Source: Anthopleura xanthogrammica
Taxonomy: Eukaryota > Cnidaria > Anthozoa > Actiniaria > Actiniidae
Reading direction: 5' to 3'
Assembly: GCA_964019055.1 (NCBI GenBank)
Contig: OZ025210.1
Span: forward strand, 6,777,547 to 6,841,546
DNA length: 64,000 nucleotides
Every line of letters starts with the position of its first letter. The first letter of the stretch is position 1. Shown piece by piece: positions 1 to 11,649 of this stretch. The translations under genes were made by a program, and so were the position numbers. A model generated the notes under the pieces. That model did not search any database. It saw nothing but the letters and a program-made list of their open reading frames with translations, and was not told the origin of the DNA.

Positions 1-1
1 A

Positions 2-2092
2 TCCCAGTCATCTCAGTCCTCGATACCAGAAGAAGAGATTAGTATATGGCTTGATGAGATGGAAGAGCAAAACAGCAAAAGACAAAAATTAAACGAATCC
101 ACTACCAGTATTTCAGAAGGGCGGTACAGCCCCCTGATGTCCACCCTGAATACCGCGTGGGAAGATGTGTCTGACACTCAGCAACGATATTACATCCGCA
201 AAGCCAAGGAGTCCATAGCTACCTCCCTGTCTGTTATCACTCCTGGCCAAGAGGAGGTGTTCTGGAAGGCACTACAAACTGAAGCACTTTTTGAAGAAGA
301 AGGCGAAAATCAAGGAAAGCGCAAGCGCTTTGATCCCAACTCTAGTCTGGTGGGTGTTTTGGTTAAAACATATGAGCAAACAGGTCATTGGAGGACTAAG
401 CGACAGATCCTTTCCCTCTTTGCAGACGATTTTTCAAAAGCTGATTTGCAAGAAATGATTCCTGGACTCTCAAAATGGCGCATTGACCAAGCTCGTCAGC
501 ATGCAACCGAGGCTGGCAGAGGTCAGCCAGTCCCTGAAATGCCTAATTACCGCACAAAAATTGACCGCGAAAAAGTGGACCACTTTATTGAATTTATCTC
601 CAAGCCAGAATTTCTCCAGGATATGGCTTTCGGGACAAAAACGATGAAGCTTGACTCGGGAGAGAAAATCAATATACCAGCAGTGATAAGGACTGTCATC
701 CCTTCACGCATTATAAGTCAATATTTAGAATATTGTGAAGAACAAGAAGTCGAGCCTGCGGGTAAGCGTTCTCTCTACCGGATGATTGAAGTTTGTTCAG
801 CTTCCATGCAAAAATCCCTTCAAGGACTTGACAGTACCACTGCTGAGGGTTCCGAGGCGTTTGATGACGTCTTGTCTCTGTTGGATAAACTGGCAGGTCA
901 GGGCATCAACGTAACTAACCTACAGAAGCAACTAAGGGATGCAAAACGCTATATTAAGACAGATTTCAAGACCCATGTCGGAAGAGACGAACAATGTAGT
1001 GATCACTGCAGTGTTCATGCACTAAGTGATAAAACCAAAGAGTTCAAACGCAAATGTGACCATAAACACACCTATGAATGCGAACGCTGTGTAGGGCTAG
1101 AGAGTGTACTAGATGATATAGCAGAGGTTCTAGCTAATGTGGACATCGATGAAGAGGAGAGGGCTAGATTTAAGTTTGAGTACAAAGAGAGTGTGCGTAA
1201 CATAAAGGCGTGGAAAGCGCATTTGCTACGAACAATTAACCAGGAAGAAGCCAAGCAACATGCCCTAAAGCAGCTAAATAAGAAGTCGTGCCTTTTGATC
1301 ATGGACTGGGCAATGAAGTTCTTGCCTGTTCAATTTAGAGAACAAATGAGTGACTTTTTTGGAAAGAGAGGCAAGAGCTGGCACATCAGTGCTGTGATTA
1401 CTGCAGCAGCCACAGACAGTAAATATGAAGTGGAGTGTTTTGTCCATATCCTCAACAGCTGCACCCAAAACAGCTTTGCAGTACTGTCCATAATAGAGGA
1501 CTTGCTGCATAAAGTCAAGCAGGAATATCCAGCTGTGACACAAGCCTATCTCAGATCTGATAATGCAGGGTGTTATCACAATGGCCCTCTTTTGCTAAGT
1601 CTACGAGAAGTAAGGGAGAGAACCGGTGTCAAGCCAGTGCGATACGATTTCTCTGACCCTCAGGCTGGCAAGGATATTTGTGACAGGAAGGCTGCTTCGA
1701 TGAAGGCACACATAAAGCGGTGGGTCAATGAGAAGCACAATGTCCTCACAGCTGAAGATATGAAGGCAGCTCTAGAATCACATGCGGGCATCAAAGGGTG
1801 CAGGGCTGCAGTTGTTGAGTTGGACACAACAAAAGAGACAAACAAAGGTAATAAGATACCAGGCATTAGTGTGCTGAACAATTTCCAGTTCGAGAAAACT
1901 GGTATTCGCGTATGGAAGGCGTATGACATCGGTCCTGGACGCCTCATTGCTTACAGCGACCTCACAATTGCACCACAAGGAGAAACTGGATTAAAGGTGA
2001 TTCAGCCCTTGCCAGGAAACTGGATGCGTCCTGACGTTCAAAACCCAGTCGGAGGCAGACGCCCACATGGACACGGGGAAGTATCGTCTTGA
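2..2092 (+). CDS. Transposase-like protein with DDE-type triad and Cys/His cluster, 5' partial
   Basis: Intronless reading frame, open from the first bases of the window, so the true start may lie upstream; the first Met in the window is at 59 (677 residues from there). Counting from that Met, the chain has a basic, helical N-terminal half, then a Cys/His cluster at about 312-344 (C-x3-C followed by C-x2-H-x-H-x4-C-x2-C) that looks zinc-binding. The C-terminal half has an RNase-H-fold look: D416 in LLIMDWAMK, D501 in LRSDNAGCYH, and D539 or D542 in GKDICDRK, spaced like a DDE/DDD transposase or integrase. I recall similar proteins as repeated, uncharacterised cnidarian sequences, but cannot assign a named superfamily. 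The last 20 or so residues (Arg/Gly/His-rich) are probably frameshifted, because the expected zinc finger continues in the next frame (see 2025-2789). It could be a domesticated gene; catalysis is inferred from the motifs only. Confidence 0.6.
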   Translation, partial: SQSSQSSIPEEEISIWLDEMEEQNSKRQKLNESTTSISEGRYSPLMSTLNTAWEDVSDTQQRYYIRKAKESIATSLSVITPGQEEVFWKALQTEALFEEEGENQGKRKRFDPNSSLVGVLVKTYEQTGHWRTKRQILSLFADDFSKADLQEMIPGLSKWRIDQARQHATEAGRGQPVPEMPNYRTKIDREKVDHFIEFISKPEFLQDMAFGTKTMKLDSGEKINIPAVIRTVIPSRIISQYLEYCEEQEVEPAGKRSLYRMIEVCSASMQKSLQGLDSTTAEGSEAFDDVLSLLDKLAGQGINVTNLQKQLRDAKRYIKTDFKTHVGRDEQCSDHCSVHALSDKTKEFKRKCDHKHTYECERCVGLESVLDDIAEVLANVDIDEEERARFKFEYKESVRNIKAWKAHLLRTINQEEAKQHALKQLNKKSCLLIMDWAMKFLPVQFREQMSDFFGKRGKSWHISAVITAAATDSKYEVECFVHILNSCTQNSFAVLSIIEDLLHKVKQEYPAVTQAYLRSDNAGCYHNGPLLLSLREVRERTGVKPVRYDFSDPQAGKDICDRKAASMKAHIKRWVNEKHNVLTAEDMKAALESHAGIKGCRAAVVELDTTKETNKGNKIPGISVLNNFQFEKTGIRVWKAYDIGPGRLIAYSDLTIAPQGETGLKVIQPLPGNWMRPDVQNPVGGRRPHGHGEVSS

Positions 2093-2789
2093 GGCAGACT
2101 GTGAGTCTATGTATGACCGCATTAGAAGGAAATGGGCGGGAGTAGTTACAGGGGTAACGTTTGCGCCAGATATGCCATCGACCTCAGGGCGGGTACCTCA
2201 AGCTAAGGATAACAGTAGTGCTACCAAAGCAACTCACAGACCGACAGGATGGGCTCTTAAGACAACCAAAACTTCCTCTAGAATGACTGACAAGGTCAAC
2301 GCCTTCCTCAAGAAGAAGTTTGTTGACGGTATAAGAACTGGAATCAAATCCGATCCTGTGCAGTTAGCGAGGGAGATGAAGTCTCTCAGAAATGAAGACG
2401 GGCGGCCTACCTTTAAGCCCGAAGAGTGGAGGACATCAAAGCAAATCAGCAGCCTGTTCTCGCGCCTGAAAGCTGCGCAGCGTAAGAAGGGTATCGATGC
2501 TGAGGAAGTCCCAGAGGAAGACATTGAAGCTGCAGAGTCGGAAGAAGCTTTATACAGTCTTATAAACCTAGTGATGAACGACATGAACAGACCAAACCAT
2601 CCGATCACCGTGGGCACCTTCAATATATGTGAGCTTGTGAAAAGCAGTAAGCTTGTGTCACTGAAACTGGCGGTCCTCAAAGAAATCTACAATGAGCTAC
2701 ATCTGACGACAAGTGGTCCGTTATCGAGGAAAAAAACCTTCTGTGAAGCTATAGACGTATATGCTAACAGCTGTACATGCATGGTATAA
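2025..2789 (+). pseudogene. Frame-shifted C-terminal part of the transposase-like protein (zinc finger plus helical domain)
   Basis: This frame overlaps the end of the upstream ORF. From 2025 it reads CVLTF, then a spacer, then HMDTGKYR, which is the second half of a C2H2 finger whose last His appears to be Tyr (TAT at 2079-2081). After a low-complexity linker it continues with GWALK and a helical, basic domain (FLKKKFVDGIRTG, SDPVQLAREM, TSKQISSLFSRL) and stops at 2789. An ATG at 2067 gives 240 residues, but the homology-like signal starts before it, so the Met is unlikely to be the real start. The first Cys pair of the finger is not found in either frame. The simplest reading is one ancestral protein broken by a small deletion and frameshift at about 2005-2030. 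Splicing could also restore frame, but no convincing GT-AG pair is visible there. Confidence 0.55.
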
Positions 2790-3101
2790 GGAAATACTTT
2801 ATTCCCTCCGAGACCTGTGACAGCCCTGTGGGAAGAGGAGCAAAGGAAGGCGATCTGGCAAGAGAGCTTCTTTTTTTCATAAATATTAACAATTCTCTAC
2901 TCTCCTTCGCAGACGCATTACTGTCAGTCCCAGGTCATCCCAGCACCTCCCCACGCTGGTTAGGTCTCGGGAGGATCTGGGACCGACACTTATGGGGGCT
3001 TATAAACTGCGATAATGGAGATGCAGATCACATTGCTATGGAAAGAATTCATGTTTGTTTCAAAATGTCCGTAATTCTCCAGACTGCTTTTAAAAATGTC
3101 G

Positions 3102-3102
<1 letters not shown>

Positions 3103-3180
<78 letters not shown>
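3103..3180. repeat. (GAT)n trinucleotide microsatellite
   Basis: About 26 uninterrupted GAT units, followed by a degenerate continuation to about 3215. An ORF through it is mostly poly-Met and is not a gene. Confidence 0.97.
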
Positions 3181-3181
<1 letters not shown>

Positions 3182-3453
3182 TTTATGATGAAGATGATGA
3201 TGATGATTGCGATGATGAGTGATGTTTATTTACATATAAGAAAACTACATTTTCAAAATAAATAGACCTTTCCCAATCATGGATCCAAAACGAAGTCCAA
3301 CCTCGACTTGGAGCTATTGATCACTTGAACGAATTCGGGAAAGGTTTGTTGTTTCATTAATAGCCTAGGGAAGTGATGACCCTCGAGATACTAGTTTTCT
3401 GTCCTAACAAATTTGACAAAAAATGGCAGTGGTGAAAGAATACTGGCTAGAAA

Positions 3454-3593
3454 CAGGGGCGGATCCAGGATTTTGTTTAGGGAGGAGTGCAACCCTCAAA
3501 ATCAAGGAAAGAAAACCTTATAGTGGGACAAAGTTGCTCGGGGGGGGGGGGGGGGTGCGTACCCCCTTCACCCCTCCACTGGATCCGCTCCTG
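3454..3593. mobile_element. MITE-like element with GGCGGATCCAGG termini
   Basis: About 140 bp bounded by imperfect terminal inverted repeats: CAGGGGCGGATCCAGG on the left, CACTGGATCCGCTCCTG on the right. A run of 14 or more G lies inside. Related termini occur at 44390-44676, inside a GPP34 intron, so this is an interspersed family. No transposase is encoded. Confidence 0.7.
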
Positions 3594-5334
3594 AGAAAAG
3601 TAACGTTATTCTGGATTTCAGTAATTTTCTTTTTCATTGAAAATTCATGACATTTCATAAGAAGTCTCTCTCTGGTTTACCGCACGTATTAGTCGGTGTT
3701 TGACCACCATTTGCAGATAATGAGTTTCAGAACTCGAGAATGAGACTTTCCTCAGCTGATTTTAAAACCATTATTTATATGTATGTATAAATTTTAGCAA
3801 ATTAATCAATGATTTGTGTTGTTTGGGTCGGTCATTAACAGGCCAGAGAACTGAAAGAACCATAAACACGGACAAGTATTTATGCTTAAAACGTACACAC
3901 GAGATTGTTAACAAAGCTAGTGTCTGAATGGCGCGAGCACGTAAGAACGAAAAATTGATAAGTAAACAATTTATGCATCGGCCGAATGTAGCAAAATAAT
4001 TACCTGTGCACTTTTGTCAACAAAGTAAAACAAATATCTCTGTAATACTACATTACTAGACTTCATTAGGAGCATTGTGCTGCCTTGTTGTTTTACTTTA
4101 CAAAGCTGAGACAGATCAGTTTTTCCTGCTCCATTATATATTTATGTAGTAGGAGGATCTGAAGAAATTTGAGTTGTTCATGCTAAACCTGTGGTGTATA
4201 TATATTAGAAATTAAAAAGATTAACGCATGCATGTCTCCATCAGAAGAAAATAATCACTAAATCATCAAGAATTTGTGTCTGAATGTGTTTGATTATTAT
4301 TTGGCTGTTTGCTATCTCGCCGATCAAGCGTGACACTTTCCCGGGAAAATATGCATTATGCAAATTTAGTCAAAATCTTGAGAAAGTTCACGCTTCGGGA
4401 TTATAACTTGCCAAATTAGAGTTTGTTGATTTATTAAAGGTTATACTCGAACTACAAAACAACAGGTTTAGATTAAAAATGAAATGCCGCACTTTGGAGA
4501 AAATAGGCTTTGAAAATTGACAAAATTATGCTGAATCAAAAAAGCTCGAAAAGGTAATATTTGAAACCACGGCAAAAATAAAACTTTTAATCCGAAACTG
4601 TTGAACTTGTAGATATATGCTGTTTAAGTACCTAAGTATATGACACATTCATATAAATAATCAAAGCTAATGCGAAGTAATTCAACTAAGCCGTTGAACT
4701 TGACCCAAATTTCACCTCTCGTCCTGTCAAAATAACGCCAAAATGAGGGGGGGTGGTCAAAATCCGGAGGATTAGATATTTTTTCGAAAAAAAAACACTG
4801 ATCGTAATCTTATCGGATAGGGAACAAATGCTGAAAATTTGGAGGGAATCGGCCGACCCCGATCCGTGGCTCCTGCCCGGTCCTTACTGACAATGACACT
4901 TAACTTTGAAATTTGCGTTTTTGGGGTTCTTATTTTGTTCTGATTGCTCTTATTCTTTTACATTTGCGGATGGGATACCTTGTTATTCATCCAGGGTAAG
5001 ATAGAAAAGATAAGAAGCAAAAAATGAAGACAATTTTTGTATAGTATTTTGATTTATCATATATTGTGTAATTTAATTGCTTATTGCACAGCAAATGTAT
5101 TTTTCTGGACATCGCCAACTACACAGTGTTAATCTACAGTGTCTTATTTACTCCGGTTTAACTTGTTATTTTCGAAAAGCAATAAAAAAATTCCGAGCGC
5201 TGCGGAAGCCTGGGACTAGTTTTCAGTGACGTCATTTACGGGACTCTGGTATAAACATTTCAGAGAGATTGAGAAAAAGACTTGCATGGTCTCAAAACTG
5301 TAGCTACAAAAAGCGTACACATTAATTGGAAATC
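3594..5334. other. Intergenic, no gene recognised
   Basis: AT-rich sequence without a long or conserved-looking reading frame on either strand. I see no convincing RNA gene, exon or large repeat in it. Confidence 0.6.
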
Positions 5335-5553
5335 ATGTCTGATTCACAGACAGCTTGCAGTAGTGAATGCTCTGAAAGTAGTTACGATTCTGATTTTAAT
5401 GCTGAAAGTAAATACTTACTTAGAAACGAACAAGACAACGAAACGGACGACGGCGACTTTGACTCCATTCCATACAGCGATGAACCCATCGCAGATGAAG
5501 AGTGGTTAAACTATTTCTGTAATATCTACGAAACTCCTATGAAACAGCCATAA
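5335..5553 (+). CDS. Small acidic ORF, unknown
   Basis: 72 codons beginning ATGTCTGATTCACAGACAGC. The product is Ser/Asp/Glu-rich, with a DEPIADEEWL-like acidic stretch near the C-terminus, and has no signal peptide or membrane segment. Acidic starts like this occur at the front of some cnidarian zinc-finger or transposon-derived proteins, so it could be a first exon or remnant. No downstream partner exon was identified, and coding status is uncertain. Confidence 0.2.
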   Translation: MSDSQTACSSECSESSYDSDFNAESKYLLRNEQDNETDDGDFDSIPYSDEPIADEEWLNYFCNIYETPMKQP

Positions 5554-5889
5554 AATTTGCACAGGCCTTATGGAATCACCAAAAGTTCTGAAGATTAAAA
5601 GCCCGACAAGAAGACGCTTTTGAATTTCTAAACATTTTAATGAAACATGTTTCGAAATTATCTATGGAAATATTAATAGATCGACCTATGAAAATTTATG
5701 TTATGAGAATCACTTAAATGTTTTTCTATACTAAATTGAACCCTATGACATTTTATATCATCGTTCATGGTATCAAATCGCATATCACTATGAAATGTTT
5801 TTATATCACTAAATTACCCAATGAAAACATTTCATAGGAATATATATGCTATGAAATCACTATGAAATGCTATGAAATAACTATGGAAT

Positions 5890-6284
5890 ACTTTTCCCTT
5901 TATATTTAATCATATATTATACATCACTACTGGCTGAGAACCAGTGAAAAAGTAAACTGGTAAAAAAAAACCTTAAAAATGGCTATGTGTAATTAGTTAG
6001 TTATCCATGACTGAAAAAAACATGCTTAAAAAGAAGAATGAGCCCCAGCTGTTTCAGAAAAAACCTCCATTATGTCAAGTAAAAGTTACCTGATGATTAA
6101 TTTCGTATAAGTATGGTCATATTCCTTCCAAATACTTTGAGGAAATTTAAATTTGGATTTAGGCATTTCAGCTGGTTCCATTGGTTTTTCACAGGTCATT
6201 TTTGTTTTTTTTCCCAGTTTATTTTTTTTCACTGGTTCTCAGCCAGTAGTGATGTATAATATATAATCATATAAAGGGAAAAGT
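5890..6284. mobile_element. MITE-like fold-back element with long inverted arms
   Basis: About 395 bp. The left arm (ACTTTTCCCTTTATAT through ACTGGCTGAGAACCAGTG) is repeated in reverse complement at the right end (CACTGGTTCTCAGCCAGT through ATATAAAGGGAAAAGT). The arms are about 70 bp with a few mismatches; the centre is AT-rich and non-coding. Confidence 0.8.
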
Positions 6285-6835
6285 ATCAAGCAAATTTCTA
6301 CCCGTTTTACCGTTTTTACAGGAAAAAAAACAGAGCGAGATGGAGGCTTGATTTTTAGATCAAAGCAAATCTTACCTGCTAACTGTCGAGCAGTCTTAGA
6401 GGGACAAATTCCCCTATTTATCAGTTTTTGTTGATCCTAAGCTGTCAACTATTCTTGAGTAAACAAAATCTTCAGACTATCATCATTCAAAGCAGATAGA
6501 GGTGAAATTCTTCAAACTAAGGAGGTATAATTCAACACTGACATCAAGTCCAAAGCACATGCTCCGATCTCTGGTGACTCACTGCACTTGAAGTTAACTT
6601 GAACTTGAAAGACATATTTGTCGCTTTTATCCCTTTTGATTCTGTCCAGCAAGCTTATTTTGAATGAAAGTATCCTTGAAACTGTCTTTTTTGACAGTTA
6701 TTAGCTATACTTTTCACTATGAGTACTGTAAGTTTCAACAGTGAATTAATATGGAAATGAGTTGTGTAAGAATTAATGTAACGGCTTTCATATATGGTTG
6801 GAGCAATAATCGATCTTTATAATGCGCAAATTTCA

Positions 6836-6836
<1 letters not shown>

Positions 6837-6870
<34 letters not shown>

Positions 6871-6894
6871 GAAGGAAGAAAGAAAGAAAGAATA

Positions 6895-6978
<84 letters not shown>
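6837..6978. repeat. (GAAA)n tetranucleotide microsatellite
   Basis: About 35 GAAA units with three interruptions, about 150 bp upstream of the ATG3 start codon. ORFs on both strands through it are repeat artefacts. Confidence 0.95.
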
Positions 6979-7124
6979 AGACCATTCTAAATACCCCTTT
7001 GGGCTCCCTGTGTACCCACGAGGTCAGCGGTTTCACACAAGCATGCGTATTTGTCTCTTTTCTTTTTGTCATATGATTTCTTCTTCCTTGGGTTCTTTCC
7101 CGTTCTTTCTAGTATTTTTCCATC

Positions 7125-10100
7125 ATGGCCATGCAAGATGTTATCAATAAGGTTAAAGGAACAGCACTTGGAGTTGCAGAGTACCTAACTCCAATCCTAA
7201 AGGTATATTTCGTACTGCGAACTCCATTCCTACGAAGAGATCGCTACACTTCACCCGTCCTTCAGAGGATTCTATTTCCGGTGTTTAACTAAGGTTAAAC
7301 AAAACTAAGGTTAAACACCCTCCATTGTCTTATAACTAGATTTTTATTGTTTTTAATCACTAGGAATCCAAATTTAAAGAAACTGGAGTCATTACACCTG
7401 AAGAGGTAAGATGTGCTGCAAAAAAAACTGAAATTATTATCGATGCATAATGTTTCACACTTACTTTCATAAACGTGTATCAAATATTGTTACTCTGGAG
7501 TTATTTATAGAATAAGAGCTTATATCTTATAAGATATTTATTTAAAAGAAAAGAAAGAATATTGGCGAATCTGTAGAACGATTTCATAACTATATAGTGA
7601 ATGTGTGCTCATTATGGAATAAAGAAATGTCGATAGAAAGTTAGAAAAAAGTGTTCATGAACTTCCTGTTGGTTGGTGATTGGGAAATCTTAAAGAAGTG
7701 ATTGCATGAGAGTGGTGTGATGTGAGACCAGTAAAGCATCAGACAAGTCTGAACTAGATAAACTATTCTGAAGCTAATCAAGGACTTACAGAGGGGAAAA
7801 TTCAGAATTGCTCCAACTCCATAATAGTATCAAAGTTGTACTTCATGGTTATAGATACATGTATTTGTTGCAACTATTGTGTAACAGCTAGGATTAAGGA
7901 TTTGCATAATAAAACTGGTATAGAATTGCACTAGTATGCACTGGACTCATGTCAACTCTCATAATGTTACTGGTTATAAAGCCTGGTTAACACTAGTGAT
8001 TCAAGCATAAGCAAAATGATATTATTCAAAAAGTCTTTAATTTATGGTTAGGTAAATAACCCCTTTATATTTGAACAGTCATCCTTAAAGTACTATTTGT
8101 GCTTGCATATGAGTGTGAACCAGACTTAACATGCATGTTTATCATACTCAACACACCAGAAAGTGTCCATTTTATTTCTTCTTGCAAATTTCAGTAGTTA
8201 TATATTGACTGTCTATTGATTGATGTGTTTTTATTATTATTTTTAAGTTTGTTGCTGCTGGCGAGCACATTGTTCATCACTGCCCAACATGGCAATGGTT
8301 AGTATTATTAAATACACATAATTTGTATTAATCAATATGAATAGTGGCAAGGATGGATCTTTGTTAAATAACGTAATGTGTTGACCCACCCACTATTATA
8401 TATTTAATCAATTAAAATCAACTACAATGTGTTAGTCATGATCTTGTCTTGAATGTAGTGGACCCCTCACTTAGCTTGCTTATTCAAGCCACCCAACCTC
8501 AATTTTTTTCCAACAGTCTCCATGTCTTAAGCACATACATGTATCTTCTGCTTTGCTATTAGACTGTCAGCCAGGCTGTCCAAAAATGAAGAAGGACAGT
8601 GATTTTCTTTACGTGCAGCAGCTCAAACAATCAGCAAGTAGATGGCAAGCTGGCGGCATCTGGATTAATTATCACTCTGATTGCCATCTGCTGCAGCCAC
8701 ATTTCAATTTCATTTGTTGTTCATAAATACAGTAGAGTCCAGTTATGTCCAACCCTTGATACGTATCTCAAACTTCCTATTTTCTTGCGTTCTGTGGACT
8801 TGGATCACTACAATATTGAACTCCTGTTATTTCAAACCTCTTCCTTGTCCCAAGGACATTCAAGATAACAGGACTCTACAGTATATGAGGAACATTTATC
8901 CTTTTATGAAATATTTCCTTGCTGAACTTTTTTGGTATTTTCTTCTGAAGGTCAATGGGAGAAGAGTCCAGAGTGAAGCCATATTTACCCAAGGACAAAC
9001 AATACATCTATACAAGAAACGGTAATAGATCTACTTATCTTAGGAACTAATTAATATTTATTTATAATCTTACACTGTACAAACTGACTTTAGTATATTG
9101 TTCATAGTAGAGCAGTTCTCATAAACCCGTGAAATATACTTTAGCATATTACACTCTACTTCACTCTGATTCTTTTGTTTTCTATTGTGATGTTTTGACT
9201 ATATTTACACTTTAATAAGCACACTTTGCTTCAAGTGTTAATGCATGAGAACAACTCTAAGATATCCCTCGCTATACATGTGTTTAGTACCATGTTACAA
9301 GAGATGTAAACAAATGGAACATCAAGAAGAAAATGAAGCCATTGTTGAAGAAGATGAAGATGGTGGATGGGTTGACACTCACCACAAGGTGGATCCAAGT
9401 GGAAATAAGATTGGTGCTGGTGTTCAAGAACAGTTTTCGGAAATGAAACTGGACTCTGATAAGGTATTGTAAATATCACCTCTCTCTCCCCTATTTCCCG
9501 CTTCGTAAGGGTAACTTACACATATCATGGTCAAATAACTGTATTTTAATAAAATTGAAATGAACTCTGTTCCAGACTACCAAACCAGTTGTACCAGTTG
9601 CAGATGATGACGAGGATGAAGATGAGGATGAAGAGGCTGAAGACATGGAAGGTATTTATAAGCAAGTTAGAAATTCATCACTTCATGCCGGCCATGCATT
9701 CATATTTACAATGATGTATTCTTTGTAATTTACTCTTTCTTTTCACCAGCTTTTGAAGAGAGTGGTATGCTGGAAAATGATGAGGTATGTTCTCGTGTAT
9801 CCACTTAATACCATCGTTAAAAATTCCGATTCAAGCCCAATTCGAAAAATGGAATTGGTACATGCATGATTTGCTTCCCTGCATCCTTGTTGCCAAGACA
9901 ACCAGAACATATAATTAATGAACATTATGATTTATGATAAGAAACAAACACTCCCATTTCAATTTTCTAAACACACCATCATTCTTGCTTATTTCCAAAT
10001 TCCTATTTCCTTTCTCACCAGGCCACTTTATCCATCCCAGCTGCTGCAGTACCTAAACCAGAAGGAGCAGTCAGTTCTGCGGAGTTGGCCAGCGGTGAGG

Positions 10101-11649
10101 GGATTTTGCAGACAAGGACTTATGATATGTACATCACATATGACAAGTACTATCAGACACCACGGCTATGGCTATATGGTTATAATGAGGTTAGTAAATC
10201 TACAACTAACATAATGTAGCTTATTAAATGCATATGTGATTGTACCATACTGAATGGATTCGAAAAAAATTCTGAGCCCCAGATGGGAATCGAACCCACG
10301 ACCCTCTGTATACTAGTCAGATGCTCTATACTGTAGCTTGTAAAAAATACTTAAAAATCAGAGTAACTAATTGTTGAACTTTATCATTTTTTCAGAACCG
10401 AAAACCACTAACAGTTGAAGAAATGTATGAAGACATGAGCCAGGTACTACTTTTTGACCACATGTCATTCCCTTGAGAATAAGATTCTAGGTTTGAGTTG
10501 TATCCATATTTATGTGTCTTCTCATGTGCAACCGTTAAACAAAGAAATAATACTCAAGGAATGACATGGGATGTGAAAAGGAAATCCAAATACGCCCAAG
10601 GTAAAGAGGTCTGATCAAGGGACTTTTGTTATATTAACAATGTCAACCAAATGATACCCAAAATTTCTTCGAAATTCGTTTTATCCCTAAAGACAGCCAG
10701 CAGAGCCTTCTCTAAGGGACTTTGGGATAGTTTGATTATAAAGCATACATATTAGCACCTGATTGTTCAATACAAGGGCTTAATTGTTTTCATTTTCATT
10801 TTCAGGATCATGCCAAGAAGACAGTAACCATTGAAGCTCATCCTCACCTACCAATGACTATGGCATCCGTTCACCCTTGTCGGTAAGCACAAATGGTCTT
10901 CTATCTGGTATTTTTGAATCATAACTAGTCTTGGCTCTTATTGGATAATGTTAATTTGATTGACAGGCATGCTGACGTCATGAAAAAGATAATTCAAACT
11001 GTGGCAGATGGAGGAGGAGAACTTGGAGTTCATATGTATCCTAAACAATACTGCAGGACTTGTATAATTTTAGTTCATTCTTTTGCAAAATATATTGAAA
11101 TCTACTTTCCCATGGAGAAAGCTCTTTTCTACGAAATAAGGCCAAGAAAAGTGGACTAGAACCTCCCAATAGCATAGTATCTATAATGCAATCTGTGGCA
11201 AAACAATTTAAGCAACCAAACTCGCATCAATGCTATGGAATCCTGAAACAACCTCTGGGTTGATCGAATTCGGGGTATGGTTTAATAACAGATCGAAGTG
11301 GAATTTAGCGTGTTGGGTTTTGCCGCGCCGAGGGAGGAAAACCGGAGAACCCGGAGAAAAACCCTCAAATCAAAGGGAGGCACCTATGCCTGAACACTAC
11401 TAAAATGCTGCCGAGCCCCGGAAACAAACCCGAGACCTCAATGCTGTACAGACCAAAGACTTTACAATATGGAACTAAGCCGTACTCTTGCCAGAAGGAG
11501 TTCGCTTCACTCAGCTTTTTCCATGCTTAATCATATCTACTTATTATTCCCTTAACCATTTGATCAGGTATCTATTGATTTTCCTCAAGTTCGTTCAAGC
11601 AGTCATCCCAACCATAGAATATGATTATACGCGACACTTCACCATGTAA
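7125..11649 (+). CDS. ATG3: Autophagy-related protein 3, E2-like ATG8/LC3-conjugating enzyme
   Basis: Twelve exons, all GT-AG and phase-consistent: 7125-7202, 7364-7405, 8248-8297, 8951-9021, 9288-9463, 9576-9651, 9750-9784, 10022-10189, 10396-10443, 10806-10882, 10967-11035, 11568-11649; 323 residues (human 314). ATG3 accepts ATG8-family proteins from ATG7 and, with ATG12-ATG5, transfers them to phosphatidylethanolamine on forming autophagosome membranes. Visible marks: N-terminal amphipathic segment ([18 protein letters not shown]), [14 protein letters not shown], an acidic flexible insert ([11 protein letters not shown]), [18 protein letters not shown], the catalytic Cys (C273 in SVHPCRH), and the conserved C-terminus [11 protein letters not shown]. 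Two in-frame ATGs lie at 7125 and 7131; the second matches the human start more closely. A TTTCTAG just upstream may be an acceptor for a 5' UTR exon. Introns carry a MITE, a fold-back element and tRNA-like repeats. Nothing in the coding sequence looks damaged. Confidence 0.97.
8730..8881. mobile_element. MITE in ATG3 intron 3
   Basis: About 150 bp with terminal inverted repeats CAGTAGAGTCCAGTTAT on the left and ATAACAGGACTCTACAG on the right (one mismatch when reversed). The interior is non-coding and lies between exons 3 and 4 of ATG3. Confidence 0.75.
10276..10332 (-). repeat. Truncated tRNA-derived SINE remnant in ATG3 intron 8
   Basis: Read on the minus strand it gives a tRNA-like anticodon arm and a perfect B box (GTGGGTTCGATTCCCAT), ending CTGGGGCTC. 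The 5' acceptor half is missing, so this is not a functional tRNA gene but a tRNA-related repeat fragment. Confidence 0.55.
10456..10576. mobile_element. Fold-back element, GACCACRTGTCATTCCC family (copy in ATG3 intron 9)
   Basis: Starts GACCACATGTCATTCCCTTG and ends with the inverse motif CAAGGAATGACATGGGATGT. Related copies are at 18175-18427 (inside DKC1) and 40931-41052. Confidence 0.7.
11280..11510 (-). repeat. SINE-like interspersed repeat in ATG3 intron 11
   Basis: Contains GAGGGAGGAAAACCGGAGAA, a motif I associate with repeats of marine invertebrates. On the minus strand 11425-11500 shows degenerate pol III A-box-like (TTAGTTCCATATTGTAAAG) and B-box-like (GGTCTCGGGTTTGTTTCC) sequences. 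No copy number is known from this window. Confidence 0.35.

Noticed and set aside
2777..3265. 162-residue ORF with a long Met run
   Set aside because: Produced by the (GAT)n microsatellite; no conserved sequence on either side.
6822..7076. Lys/Arg/Glu-rich ORF and its Phe/Leu/Ser antisense partner
   Set aside because: Direct translation of the (GAAA)n tract on both strands.
10276..10332. Considered as a functional tRNA gene
   Set aside because: Only the anticodon arm and T arm are present; the acceptor and D-arm part is missing.
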